Below are positions 23,056-34,699 of a DNA stretch of 64,000 nt, piece after piece. The position numbers were made by a program, and so were the translations under genes. The stretch lies in NCBI RefSeq assembly GCF_029784135.1, contig NC_073746.1, forward strand, positions 91,834,564 through 91,898,563. Direction: 5' to 3'. This stretch comes from Toxorhynchites rutilus septentrionalis (taxonomy: Eukaryota; Arthropoda; Insecta; Diptera; Culicidae). The notes below the pieces were generated by a model, which was not told the origin of the DNA, ran no database searches, and saw only the letters and a program-made list of their open reading frames with translations. How positions within the stretch are numbered: position 1 is the stretch's first letter; every line of letters begins with the position of its first letter.

Positions 23056-23132
23056 ATTGGATAATTTTAAGTATGTTAAATAAAGCGTCAAGTTTCGATC
23101 AGAAATACGACATTTCTTTTTCTCAAACCCTA

Positions 23133-23540
23133 TGGTTTATTTTGATGAACATACCATAAACAATTACAATTGCCATGTTTCGCAATGTTTCACAATCTGA
23201 AAGAACATTTTGCATCTTTGCATCTCATTTTGCATACAGGGTCAAAAATATTTCTTCTCAGATTTTGAAGCAATGAAAACGCAAAATGGCGCTAAAACGC
23301 TAGAATGCAGAGAGCCTGAAAAAAAAGTCACCATGTTATCAACTTGTCAGCGTTATGACACCTTTCATTTGACACTATTGAAAATTCGATAGGGAGTACC
23401 GTTCCTGAGATACAAAGAGGGGTAGGTTCAGGATCACCGGTCGCGTTAGGACCACCTTCCCCTATAGGATGGACTTTTGAAAGGGGGGGGGGGGGGAGAT
23501 CTCAGAGAAAAGTTAGATGTATTCAGAGTAATAAAAAATA
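23133..23540. other. No supported gene; G14 run
   Basis: Nothing recognised apart from a run of 14 G at 23483-23496 just before the next repeat. Confidence 0.4.
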
Positions 23541-25290
23541 TAGGACGTTGTGTTCAAGACACAACCGCATTGTTGACGTAGAACTACGCTGTGGTTTAAT
23601 TCAAGTCGCTTGTTTATAACTGCGGATTTTATTTTATAATGAAACGAAAATTTTGAAATAACCATTCTAGCAGTTTGGTCGCTCTGAAATGTTTTTTTCA
23701 TTGTACAATCATTTGATGATAGTTGTTTGATGATTCATTCTTGTGCTCGCAGAACAATACTTTACTCGAGATAAGCGCAGCTGTCATCCTTAGTGGAGAA
23801 AGTTTTGCTACTGGCAAGCGAAACCAAATAACATACAAAATTCCAGAACGACATTTACTTTCTTGGTGACTAAATAAACGAAATAAACTCTATTTATTAT
23901 TCTCAACAACCTTGGAAAGAGTAGCACTGCTTCATTATGATCAAGATTAGCGCATATTCAATCCTAGTTGAAAGCAGATTTGCGACTTGCACGCGAGCCC
24001 AAATAAATTACTAACTTAATATAACTTATTGAATAACTTGGTATTCCCCAAATAATTTTTGGTGCACAACTATAACACCTGCTTCACCATAGCGTCATTT
24101 CAATGCATTGATGACAGAAAACAAACAATGTTAACTGCCTGGAAAAAGGCTGAATATTTGCCTCAGTAGAGATTCATTACCAATACCCTAGCGTAAATAT
24201 TACCCTCCCGCTATCTTTCCTCCTTGTTTATATCTATCATTGCGACTGCATAATTTGCAACACAAAACAATCGGCAATCATAGCATAAAAAATAGGCGAT
24301 TGTGGCATCGTTACAAGGCCAATGCACACGGGAGCAGATACAAATGGGGTTTCAGCGTAGCGAAGATGCACTATTTTTATGTACGGGTTATGAAGCACGC
24401 ACGTACACATACAAATATCCATATATCGATGGCTTGAAGCAACTAAATATACACACACTTATCTCCGTGTTGCGCTCTGCTCAACAGAAGCCCTTTCTGT
24501 TAATATTGTCAGTCTACATTAGCTTAGCTATCATCCTTTGTGGAGAGAGTCTTCTTACCGTCAGAACTTTTATTTTCTTAGTGAGCTGACGATAGCCTAG
24601 CTTGATGGTTCCCCACACAATAGTGTAGCTCAGAACCTTAATGCAATGACGTCAGTTTGATGCAATGATTGCAATGCTAGATACATCAGCGAGTGAGTAA
24701 TTTGGTCGCGTCCACAGCTCAATCCGAAACGAAGACATGTGATGACGCAAAGCGAGGAAGAACAAGCGATTGTCATTGTTTGAATACAGAACTATACTGA
24801 AAGTATGCTTTCCTTCCTTGCTTGAGACTTTATACTTCTTCAGTTCATTCGTCTCTAACCTTTAAAAAGGCCCTTGGAAAACTTTACTCCACCATATTAC
24901 TCCTCCACCCCCATTGCCTTGAGAAAGGTATTCGATCCCTCGCCAACCAGCTCGCCCAGCAACGATGTTGTTCAGTCGATTTCCTCACGAAAAATGAAAG
25001 TTTGCCTCAGCGAGATCCACTGTTCATACTCTAGGCAAATATTCCCCTTCGATCTTCTTCTTTTCCTTTGTTCACGGAGACTTTACTCTTAAGATTTCCC
25101 CTTCGTTGCTCGTCGATAAGTTGCTCGTTATTGACAGCTATGTTCGGGAAAGCACACAAATGGACAGAAGAAATGTATGAGGAATTGAGAATGCTTCCAA
25201 TTTTCATCAATTTAAACCATATACAGACTATGGGATTGTAATGTATAGCATATCAAACAAATCTTAGGGAATTTCAATACGGTGAAATTC
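23540..25290 (+). repeat. Palindrome-family copy E1
   Basis: It opens with GTTGTGTTCAAGACACAACC (a 7-bp stem hairpin), CGCATTG and TTGACGTAGAACTACG at 23573-23588. Segments match copy E2: 23540-23760 with 30545-30760, the CATACAAAATTCCAGAAC tract at 23837 with 31130, and 24985-25290 with 31405-31700. It stops short of the palindromic 3' end. It contains the candidate H2B relic on the minus strand. Confidence 0.65.
24890..25120 (-). pseudogene. Possible histone H2B relic
   Basis: On the minus strand, GTCTCCGTGAACAAAGGAAA then AGAAGAAGATCGAAGGGGAA resembles H2B codons for ISKGDKKKKRKRKES. Further on, GCTGAGGCAAAC, TTTCGTGAGGAAATCGACTG and TTGCTGGGCGAGCTGG resemble codons for AEAS, SREIQTA and LLPGEL, in the right order with gaps. 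Mosquito H2A and H2B genes are divergent neighbours, which would suit H2A relics on plus and H2B on minus. The match is by eye and much weaker than for H2A. Confidence 0.3.
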
Positions 25291-25433
25291 TTATTTAATA
25301 CACCTTATTGATTGTGTGACGGGATAATGCTTCGTGGAGACTGTTTTTTCTAATGTATAATAAAAACAAATAGGATTGGAAAAATTGCATGAAATGTCTG
25401 GAAGAGGTGCTCTCAATGTGTTGCGAGTCTATG

Positions 25434-25735
25434 ATAGTTTCGATCCCTTCCTTCCTGAATGGCGTTAACGTTCCCTGTGGAACTTTTGCCGTCTCAACTT
25501 ATGCATTAATTGGCGTCATTTATTAACACATAGTTGAGATTTCTTAAGCCAAATAACACGCCTAGAATGTATTCCGAGTGGCAAACTCTAGAATACGCGT
25601 GACCACAGTGCAAGTCGAATGAAATTTCTTTGACGAAAAATCCCCCGACCAGAACGGGAATCGAACCCGAACACCCGGCATGATAATGTGAGACGCTAAC
25701 CACTCGGCCACGGGTGCACCTCAAATAGTTTCGAT
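25434..25735 (-). mobile_element. tRNA-derived SINE with 11-bp target-site duplication
   Basis: On the minus strand the head GCACCCGTGGCCGAGTGGTT carries an A box TGGCCGAGTGG (25700-25710) and a B box GGTTCGATTCC (25657-25667), both perfect for RNA polymerase III. The body continues to about 25445 and ends CCATTCAGGAAGGAAGGG. ATAGTTTCGAT flanks it on both sides (25434-25444 and 25725-25735), an 11-bp target duplication from LINE-driven insertion. It sits just downstream of the zinc-finger gene's polyadenylation site. Confidence 0.88.
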
Positions 25736-25739
25736 ACGG

Positions 25740-26320
25740 AAGGTAAAAATAAATCAAATTCACCGGCCACGTCAATATTATTTTGATTTCATTACTAATA
25801 TGATTATTTTCATTATCACCTTGAAATTTTGAATGCAAAAATTTAGGGAAATACAACATAAAAAACGAGATTGCTTCTCTGCGTTCATCGCGGTGCAATG
25901 AACAAAGAATTGAAATTATATGAGCAGCGTTTCAATAGTTTCTTGTATTCACCTATTAGAAAACGATAAATAATATGACTCTATCATGAACGGCATGTTT
26001 GGACTCTATAAAGAATTTGACTCAATAAGAGATGTAAAAATTACTGGGATTTTTCAATTTTCGAACGATGTATGAAAGATGTAGGGAACAACGTCAGTTA
26101 CGTGTTCTCTGGAAAAGTATTTTTTCCAAAATTGCTCAAATGGTTTTCGTGCAAAACATGTTTGTTTGCATGTTGAGTATACGTATTACAGAGACGTATG
26201 ACGTCACCTATACAAAGCCGAAAATCGTTCTGAAAGCTGAGAGTTCCTATTGAAATGTTATATCATTAGAATTGCGCACGTGGAAAAGAACAGCAACTAA
26301 TAACGCAAGGTTTGTGACGT
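25740..26320. other. No supported gene downstream of the zinc-finger gene
   Basis: The piece 26118-26190 (AAAATTGCTCAAATG...TGTTTGTTTGCATGTTGAG) recurs inverted at about 51590-51660, so at least this part is a dispersed repeat. Confidence 0.4.
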
Positions 26321-26321
26321 A

Positions 26322-26327
26322 TTTATT
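26322..26327 (-). promoter_or_regulatory. Polyadenylation signal of the zinc-finger gene
   Basis: AATAAA on the minus strand, about 64 bases beyond the stop codon. Confidence 0.7.
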
Positions 26328-26390
26328 CACCATAAAATAAATCTCACTTTTGTTGATAATAAGAATGTACACAGCGGCAAGAAAACACTT

Positions 26391-26585
26391 TCAACAAATT
26401 CGCGATACTTCATTTGCCGCCTCTGAGGTCAATTTGTGTTGTTTCATCAGATGATCCTTATAGTCCTTGCTAAAGTTAGTTCGGAATACGGAACCCACTC
26501 CGGCTTCGGCAGAACAGTGTTTGCATTCGTATAGAAACTTCCCCTTGTGTTTCGAGGTGGATATGACGTGCTTCCGGAGATTTTC
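26391..26585 (-). CDS. C2H2 zinc-finger protein, last coding exon
   Basis: The 3'-terminal coding exon begins after the acceptor TTGCAG (26586-26591) in phase 0 and ends in TGA at 26391-26393, encoding 64 residues. Its first residues, ENLRKHVISTSKH, supply the histidines of a finger whose cysteines are in the preceding exon. A further finger-like unit, CKHC...HLMKQH, follows with an unusually long cysteine-to-histidine spacing of about 20, so it may be atypical. The protein ends EAANEVSRIC. Zinc-finger arrays of this kind are mostly nuclear DNA-binding regulators; the target is unknown and I do not recognise the orthologue. Confidence 0.88.
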   Translation of the reverse strand, partial: ENLRKHVISTSKHKGKFLYECKHCSAEAGVGSVFRTNFSKDYKDHLMKQHKLTSEAANEVSRIC

Positions 26586-26656
26586 CTGCAACGATCGAAA
26601 CAAAATGCATGAATCATGCTCGAAAGGATTAGCTTAACGGTTAGTTTACTACTCAC

Positions 26657-26813
26657 AATATTGTTGCAGCTGTATTCGCAGTGTGGACATTGGTAAGGTT
26701 TCCCGCCACTGTGCACGAGCAGGTGTCGTTTCAAGTGTCCGGATATTCGGGAGGCGAAGTCACACTGATTGCATTTGAATTTTTTCTCCGCGTTCTCGTG
26801 GCACTGGTAATGT
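26657..26813 (-). CDS. C2H2 zinc-finger protein, penultimate exon
   Basis: The exon lies between acceptor TTTTGCAG and donor GTGAGT. It enters in phase 2, completing an arginine codon, and leaves in phase 0. It encodes HYQCHENAEKKF, then the full finger CNQCDFASRISGHLKRHLLV ending in H (C-x2-C-x12-H-x3-H), the linker SGGKPYQ, and the first half of a finger, CPHCEYSCNNI. The first HYQCH completes a finger begun 24.2 kb away. A 71-bp intron follows. Base composition is clearly less AT-rich than the surroundings. Confidence 0.9.
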
Positions 26814-26829
26814 CTGCAAAATTAGAAAA

Positions 26830-29070
26830 AATTTACGTTAAATAATTGCATAGAATGACGAAAAGTGGACCGTTATAATGTTTTTTTTTCTTTTCCGAAA
26901 TTCCAATGAGGGATTGGAAGAGTTCAGTTGAACCCTCGTCAAGGGCAACATGCCAACACCGTAAAGTAATAGCGAAACAAGAAAAAAATATGTCATTTCA
27001 CTGCGGATAGGGAGAACAACACCGACAGCAACATCGCATTTACGCAAATCGTAACAACCTCCTGTGGTACCAATCTCAACAAATCCTTTTCGGTATATAG
27101 GTGTTACGGCACAGTGGAGGACATACACAGAATGTGGCGGCTTATGGTTGAATACAAAAATCAGAACAGGTCACGGGGAAGGGGCGGGACCTCAAATTCC
27201 ATGTTATGTCGCAAGTGGTTTGCTTTTCTTTCCTTTCTCGAGTGGTAGCGAGTGTTGTCCTTTATTGGACGCATAGTGATCGTAATTCCGGACCGGTGAA
27301 GCTGTGGTTGACCCACGGCACAATGAAACACCCAACTGGGTTTGGGGGGTTGAGAGCTCTCGCGCGTTGGAACATTCCGGTTCGAATGTCTTCTACTGGT
27401 GTTCGATCAAGATGCGTTTGGCAGCAGGACACGATCACATTCCATTCAACGGATGAAAACATACAGAAGAGAACGCGAATCTGCTAAACGAAAGCAGCGG
27501 AAAAAAGAGGGTTTGCGCACATACATACCGTGCACGACCTGCGCGAATGTAATCTTGGAAACGCAAACCCGGTTCTACGCCTGTTCCCTTCGGGATGCTT
27601 CTACTGATTCTCGCTCTCTCTCTACTCGCGCTTTCGATTGTTCGATTGTAAATGATCCGAAATGTGTTGAATCACGTTTTATTTTAATGTAATTTAATAC
27701 ATGAAATGTTACATTTTGAAGAGTGTTTACTGATCATGGGGAAAGCTTTGCACATGCTTCTTGGTTGCATCGTGTCGGTGTTCACAGAAAAACGGTTGAA
27801 ACATTCGGTATATTTTATTATCGATGCATGATACGATCAAATATTCATTTATATGATTATGATGGTACTGTTTGATATATCATTTGGACAAAACGAAATG
27901 TTTTTAGCTATTTAATAAATATCCAGTTCACGCCAGTTAGCCTATTTCTTTCTCATGGGAATTTTATTGAAGTTACTGGGTTTTTGAAACATAAACTTGT
28001 ACATTTGGGTTGCCGCACTATGGAAGACTTCCATACGAACTTTTAGGTATTTTTCCAATCAGAATGATCCAAAAATGTTGAAGAGCATTTGTGAACATTT
28101 TACGATCAAATTTCAAACAACAACACGAACAAAACGAATTGGGACACAGTCTGAACGTATCCATGCAACATGCATCTACTTTTCCGGGTTGGTAGAGTCT
28201 TGGCAGTTGATAGCAATCAAAATTTTACGGAATCTGATAACTAAATCTTAATCGATGGTAATCACGCTGCTCATAAGTTGAAGATTGACGACGTCGGTAT
28301 TCATTTCCTGTAGAACTAGTGTCTTCACCACATCCGATCTTGGTTGATCTAAACTCACTCCGAATGTTTCGTAAAGCTGTGTCGTTTGGCGTGGTACACA
28401 AATTATGTAAAGCCAAAAATGCGGTTCTTGGGCCCCCACCCTCTGTATGTAACAACAAGTAACTCGAGACAAACCTCCCCCCCCTTAAGTTACGTAACGT
28501 TAATATTATGTGTACACAAAGTCAAAGTTGTTTGATAAATTTCCATAGTTCTTTTGCTCAAGTTCTTTTGCTTTTCAAGTAATGAAAAGATCAACGTAGA
28601 AAACCAGACTTCTGCCCAGGTCGGGATCAAATGTTTATGCGGAAGTTACTTATGTACAATTAACGACTTAGGAAGAACTTCCGACAAGTTCATCCGTTGG
28701 GATAGGTGCTCCCAAATCATCTGGCGTTCAGCTGAGAGAATCATTTGTACACCTCAATGCGCTGATTACAGATTGTGAATGTACTCATTCAGGATTTTCA
28801 ATCGAAGGCTGATATCTTCATGTTTTGAAGGCTCATGAAAAATGAACCCCGTGCAAACTTTTAAAAAGCTACCCGCTTACCGTTCTGAACAATATTTCGG
28901 ACGCTTAAGGCATATGATGCAGAAAACAGGTCTAAACTTTATGCACAGGTATTATTTGGTCGAAATTTTAAATACATTAATTCAATATGCTTTTAAGCTT
29001 TCTACTTTGGTACCTATTTGATTGGAAACATAAAAAACATCAAATAAAATGCTTTTTAAATGAAGCGAAT
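26830..29070. other. Intron DNA without recognised elements
   Basis: No coding motif in overlapping frames at 27064-27692. A GC-richer part lies at 27160-27640. A poly-C tract at 28478-28486 is followed by TTAAGTTACGTAAC, similar to common mosquito repeat ends, but unassigned. Confidence 0.35.
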
Positions 29071-29530
29071 AAAAATCAAACTTCGGACACTAAATCAAAT
29101 TTCGGACAGATTCAATTCAAATTTCGGACACTTTATTTTGTAGTTTTTTGAACAAAAATTACATTACACTTGATTATATTTTATAGTCAACTGCGAAACA
29201 CTTACCAAGCAATCATAGTAAACTGTTAACGATGGTGAGAACTGATGAAACACGGGAGAAATTTTAATTTTGATAAACGGGTAAATTCTACGTGCTCACG
29301 CTGAGCAAACGTCAAACACAAACGATAGTGAGTAGTGTTGATAGATTTTTGCCGATTATGTTTTAATTCAAATGTAGATCTCATATGAAATGATAGTGAA
29401 ACCTAGGGATTACTCTAAAGAAGCAATTGTGATATTAATTTTATAGTTACATCATTAGTGCATTAAGCATTTCAAGTTATTAGAACAAAGTGTCCGAAAT
29501 ATGATGTTGTCCGAAATATGATTTAGAACG
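29071..29530. repeat. Inverted TGTCCGAA motif clusters
   Basis: Left cluster: CTTCGGACACTAAATCAAAT, TTTCGGACAGATTCAATTCA and TTTCGGACACTTT (29080-29133). Right cluster in the opposite orientation: AAAGTGTCCGAAATATGAT and TTGTCCGAAATATGATTTAG (29488-29526). The arrangement suggests the subterminal repeats of a small DNA transposon of unassigned type. Confidence 0.45.
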
Positions 29531-30239
29531 ATACTTCGCATATATTTTTTAGGAGCTGAATTCGTTAAAAACGGACAAGACCAAGTCAATCGTCGAGCAT
29601 TCGTGATAAATTCTATGAAATTTGAATTGATATAAAAGGGTGCGAGCTAGGTTGTGGTTTCTAATCGGAAACTATTTTTTGGGTGATTTTTTGGGGTATT
29701 TTTAGTTACGTTAGTGTTTTACCATCCCTTTTTCTTCCAGTTTATCGAATCAGCGGTGAAGTTTTCTCATTTTTACTACAGAAATATTGATGAAAAAAAT
29801 ACTTATCAAGTCGGGTAAGACGAACACTCCACCGAACGGAAAGGAATTTTGTTTTGAAAACAATTTGAAATACAGATGCCCGCTAACTACGTTTGCAAGT
29901 GCAACCACATATCATGAACGAATCAGCAGAGCGGTTTTTAAAATGTAATCCGAATTTGTCTTTCCGAATGCCGGGATCTATTATAGACATGAAAAAATGG
30001 GTAGATTATATCTATGATATAACGCAAGGTTGACGTGGGACTACCTTAGCTTAGCAATCATGTGTTTGTATTGATTAAAATTTTGATTGAATGAAACAAT
30101 TTCCGAATTCAATTGAATTCAATACATTTACTTTGTGAGTAAAAAGATTGTATAATGCCATGTAAGGTCAATTCATGCAATGCAATAGATTATGTTCTTC
30201 GTTACAAGTAAATTTAATGACGGTCCTTTTACGTTTGGT

Positions 30240-30545
30240 ATGATGACATCTTGGGCACGCTAGATATGGGGTACAGAATAGGGGGGCGTTGCTGATTAAC
30301 GGTCAGCTGCATTCCAATAGGAAGTATCCCGTGTCGGGCACACGTACAGAGCATTGAAGACTGCAACATCCCAATTATGAGAACACTTGTAATACTAACC
30401 TCGAGCCAACCGCGAGTAATCGGTTACATATTACTAACATAGTGGTAAGCAAACATTGTCAAAATATTGAACTCCCGGCCCCGTTAGGCTGACGCCATAT
30501 GAGCCTTAATAAAAATATATATTTTGGATAAAAAAAATTATAGGA
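30240..30545 (+). mobile_element. Probable LINE 3' tail
   Basis: The sequence ends CTCCCGGCCCCGTTAGGCTG then ACGCCATATGAGCCTTAATA and AAAA-rich DNA, with AATAAA inside, as in 3' ends of mosquito LINEs. No coding region accompanies it. The clade cannot be named. Confidence 0.35.
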
Positions 30546-31830
30546 GGTTGTGTCCAAGATACGGCCGCATTGTTGACGTAGAACTACGCTTACAAATCGC
30601 TTGTCGCTGTCGTAAGTCGCTTGTTTATACCTACGGATATTATTCTATAATGCTGTGAAATTTTAGAAACAACTGCTTAGTAGAATAATCTCTGAAATGA
30701 TTTTTTCATTGTAGAATCAGTTGACGATAATTGATTGATGATTCATTCTTGCCCTCGCAAAACAATCGTATGTCGCAATTTATTTCATGTCAATGCATTG
30801 AAAATTTACCTCGAAGGCTATTCCGGCGGCCTTTTTCGAAATTGACATAGACTCGGCGATCATATACATGTTGCACCAGCACCATTATTCTATATCTCAT
30901 AACTACATCAATATCTCTTTGGCACCGCATGTAAAAAACAACAATGACAACACTTGCAAGTATCAAATATCATGCTACATGTTATTTAGTATTGCCTCAA
31001 AGGAATCGCACCTCTAGATATCGTTCGTACAAACTAAGCGTAAACCAAGCGCCAAACAAGCGTTCACCATAGCATCGAAAAGAGTTGCATTACTTTCTCA
31101 TGCTCGAGAGAAGCGCAAAACCTAATCACATACAAAATTCCAGAACATTTACTTTATTGATGACTAAACAAGAGAAATAAACTTTTTTGCAGGGCTCGAG
31201 CCTGCCTTCCTCTTCTTCTTGCTCATCGCGCACTACGCGAAGCGTCCAATTTATGACGCGGAAAGAAGAATACACGATACGAATAACGCGAAAAACGAAC
31301 AGAAAAATCAAACGACGATTTCCAAGTTGGATTACCACTGGTGGGGTCCAATCTTAGATCGAAGCGCAGCGAAAGCAAAGTGAACTGGATTACTCAACAG
31401 TCCGATGCCGAATGAAAGTTTGCCTCAGCTAGATCCACTGTTTATACTCTAGGCAAGTATTCCCCTTCATTCTTCTACTTTTCCTTTGTTCACGGAGACT
31501 CCTATGACTTCCCCTCCGTTGGTCGTCGATAAGTTGATCGTTATTGATAGCTCTGTTCGGGAAAGCACTCAAATGGACAGAACAAATGTATGGGAAAATA
31601 GAAACACTTAATGTTTTCATGAATTTTAACCATTTACTAATCAGGGGATTCTAATGTATGGCATATTAAACGAATCTTACAGAATTTCCGATTCCTTTAG
31701 TATGTAAATCGTCAAAATCCGTTCGCGGCAAAAATAGTTATTAACGTTAACTTTATTTCATAAAAACGTGACCTGTTTTCTGATTTGACACCCTTAATGA
31801 AAGACGTAGTTCTACGTCAAAAAATCTTGG
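30546..31830 (+). repeat. Palindrome-family copy E2
   Basis: The start GGTTGTGTCCAAGATACGGC CGCATTG and TTGACGTAGAACTACG (30573-30588) leads through sequence shared with E1 to CTTTATTTCATAAAAACGTG ACC and then the perfect palindrome GACGTAGTTCTACGTC at 31803-31818. It is the most complete copy. The H2B-like stretch recurs on the minus strand at 31390-31560. The 95-bp array follows immediately. Confidence 0.7.
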
Positions 31831-31837
31831 TTTTTAT

Positions 31838-32345
31838 GTCTGTGTTAGGCAAACACATTTCAGTCAGAACAAAAAGTCCACGATTAGCATATATTTGCAA
31901 TGCCGATTTCCCCAGACACCTTGGGTTAGAAGTCTTTATTAGGTAAACACAATTCAGTCGGAACAAAAAAACCCCTTACCTGCATGAATATGCAGTGCCA
32001 ATTTCCTGAGACAACTTAGTTCTGAAGTCTGTGTTAGGGAAACACATTTCAGTCGGAAGAAAAATACCCCCGATCTGCATGAGTTTGTAATGCCAATTTC
32101 CCCACACTCCATGGATTTGAAGTCTGTGTTAGTGAAACACATTTCAGTCGGAACCAAAATACCCCCGACTTTCATGTATTTGCAATGCCGATTTCTCTAA
32201 CACGCTGCTTGGTTTTGAAGTCTGTGTTAGGGAACACATTTCGGTGCGAACAAAAGTCCCCATACTTTCATGTGTTTGCAATGCCGATTTCCCTAAGGCT
32301 GCTGGGTTTTGATGGCTGTGTTGGGGAAACCGTAGATCAAAACGA
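31838..32345 (+). repeat. 95-bp minisatellite, five to six units
   Basis: Units start at 31838, 31932, 32027, 32122, 32220 and about 32314 with GTCTGTGTTAGGGAAACACA; each continues TTCAGTCGGAACAAAAATAC then CATG...TTTGCAATGCCGATTTCC. Period 94-98 bp with notable divergence between units. The same unit is found inverted at 45360-45445, 46880-47140 and, diverged, at 47685-47800. Confidence 0.85.
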
Positions 32346-32580
32346 GGTAGTTAGGGTGTTTAGATAACGCATAACATTTTACAGTTGTTCAATTGTTTAT
32401 CTAATGAAAAATAACATTTTATTAATTGCGATAGAAGCGTAGAAATATTCCGTATCAATTGATGCAAACATCTTTCCGATCCAGTAAGAAATGTTCGATT
32501 TATAAGTATTCGGAATCTTTCATTTTTTCCTGCATGTTCTATGTTTAGGTTTTCATTCTACCCCCTATATACTCCGGTTA

Positions 32581-32596
32581 GACGTGGTCCCACGTC
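32581..32596. repeat. Palindrome variant GACGTGGTCCCACGTC
   Basis: This perfect 16-bp palindrome has GG/CC at the third step inward where other copies have AG/CT. Both arms changed together, so base pairing is kept. It closes the segment that begins with the minisatellite. Confidence 0.75.
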
Positions 32597-32839
32597 AAAA
32601 AATGAGAACAATTACAAGCCCTTCTAAGTAGTTTTAGTCTAACTTTTTTGTTCAATCATTTTAAGGCCTATTTGAAGACCTCCAAAACTTATTGAGGACA
32701 TAAACTTGAATTTACAGTTAGTGTCCATCTTTCCCATCAAGTGTCCTTCTTTCCCGACTCAATCTTATTTTTTCAACGATACTGGACACATTCATTTTGC
32801 AAAATTTCTGCCTCAAAGACATATCTATATATCTATGGT

Positions 32840-34694
32840 ATAACCGCAAGGGTGACGTAGGACTATCGTTGATTTAGAGATCATTTGTTTGAAGTTGAAT
32901 CTGAATTCATTCTGAATGAATGAATATTTGGAGAACTTCGAAAACGAGAGCATTACGTTGGAGGCACAAGGTTTTATGCATCCAATATTGGATACCGAGA
33001 TATCCTACTGATGGGGAAGAATAATCTTCAGAAGCTATCCTGTTAATTGCGATTGATTGAAAAATCACAAAACCAAATGTATTTGGTCACAGTGTTACAT
33101 GGATAGAAAACATTAAAATAAACTCTTTCACATGAATGTAATTTTAAATTCCCAGAGGAACTGGCAGATTATTTTCAGTAACGATTAGATATTTCCACAT
33201 TTTCCTTGATACTGGAAGCCCACCAGTGGTTTATGCTAGCTCGATTAACCACTTGTTAATAGCACTTGATTGAAACATATTTGGCCACAGTGTTACATGG
33301 ATAGAAAACATTCAAATAAACTTTTTCACATGAATGTATTTTTAAATTCCTAGAGGAACTGGCAGATTATTTTCCGGATCTTTCTCGATGCTGAACGGCA
33401 TCCAAACGGAAAGAATTCCGTGCGTGTATGTGTATGTGTAGCGGCTGCTTCGATGGTCACCTTCTCTTTTCCTGAAGGATCGGCTTCTCTGTGCTCCCTC
33501 ACAGTTTCGAACAAACTGCTTGCGTTTCAGGGCAGATCTCGATCCTTCGCCGTCCAGCACCCTCAGCAACGATGTTGTCTTGTCGATGTCCTCACGAAAA
33601 ATGAATGCGTCTCACCACCAGAATATCGCTTAAGTATGCTTTTTGTGCGTGATTGAATAGAGAGAAGGCGTGGTTTACGATGGCAATTTGGAAGGAAAAC
33701 TAGAGGGGAATGAACTCTCTGAGCTCGGAACTTTCGGCGACTGAGCAATAGTCGATTGCGGGCGCATACAATATTGGATACGGAAATATCCTACTGATGG
33801 GGAAGAATAATCTTCAGAATCTATTCTGTTAATTGCGATTGATTGAAAAATCACAAAACCAAATGTATTTGGTCAGTGTGACATGGATAGAAAACATTAA
33901 AATAAACTCTTTCACATGAATGTAATTTTAAATTCCCAGAGGAAATGGCAGATTATTTTCAGTAACGATTAGATATTTCCGCATTTTCCTTGATACTGGA
34001 AGCCCACCAGTGGTTAATGCTAACTCGATAACCATCTGTTAATAGCACTTGATTGAAACATATTTGGTCACAGTGTTACATGGATAGAAAACATTAAAAT
34101 AAACTCTTTCACAAGAATGTAATTTTAAATTCCCAGAGGAACTGGCAAATTATTTTCCGGATCTTTCTCGATGCTGAATGGCATCCAAACGGAAAGAATT
34201 CCGCGCGTGTATGTGTGTGTGTGTGTGTAGCGGCTGCTTCGAGATCTTCCCGGGGAACAGTTTGTGGCATCACTCTCCTCCTGATGGATTCCCTTCTGGC
34301 CTAAGGTGCACAAACAGGCTCTTGGTGACACCGTTCATTCGCGCTTTCATGATAAACGAAGAGCTTCACCACAACAGCGACAACATGCTCCAATCGCTGT
34401 TCAATTAGAACTGAGTGGATTTCCGAGCGGCGCTCGCTCATATACCGATTGGTGATTTCAATAGCCTGTTTTGAAAGCAATTTTAAGACTATTGAAACAA
34501 GTTTTTGGATCAGAAAGTAACAAGTATAGAACGCGTAGACATTTTATCTATCGAATGAAGTGTTTATCATACCATTTCGTTCAGTTGTTTAGGAGCTATT
34601 AACGCTCAAAATCTCGGTCTCCGGCGTAACGCTTTCGTTTTCGAAACTTTGATTTTACACCCCGGTATAGAAATGAAAGACGTAGTCCTACGTC
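32840..34694 (+). repeat. Palindrome-family copy E3 with internal duplication
   Basis: It runs from TGACGTAGGACTATCG (32852) to the perfect palindrome GACGTAGTCCTACGTC at 34679-34694. Inside, about 450 bp at 32975-33440 are repeated at 33765-34215 with few changes. Each copy has two sub-repeats containing GTTACATGGATAGAAAACAT and TTTAAATTCC...AGAGGAA. A (TG)n tract interrupts both. A piece resembling the H2B-like tract of E1 (TTTTTCGTGAGGACATCGAC on minus) lies at about 33570-33600. The minus-strand frames ending VWMPFSIEKDPENNLPVPLGI-like occur in both duplicates but show no known motif. Confidence 0.6.
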
Positions 34695-34699
34695 AAAAA

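Larger units (their letters stand above)
18686..23132 (+). mobile_element. mariner element split by a 3.7-kb insertion
   Basis: The left terminal repeat TTGGGTTGGGGAAAAAGAAA starts at 18686 after TA. The right terminal repeat, read in reverse complement, is GGGTTTGAGAAAAAGAAATG and ends near 23130 beside TA. About 100 bp follow the left end; the promoter and transposase start resume near 22490. Everything between (about 18785-22485) is foreign, so the mariner inserted first and later received the other repeats. Confidence 0.8.

Noticed and set aside
31838..32345. CRISPR-like direct repeats
   Set aside because: Units are contiguous 95-bp minisatellite copies without unique spacers, in an animal genome.
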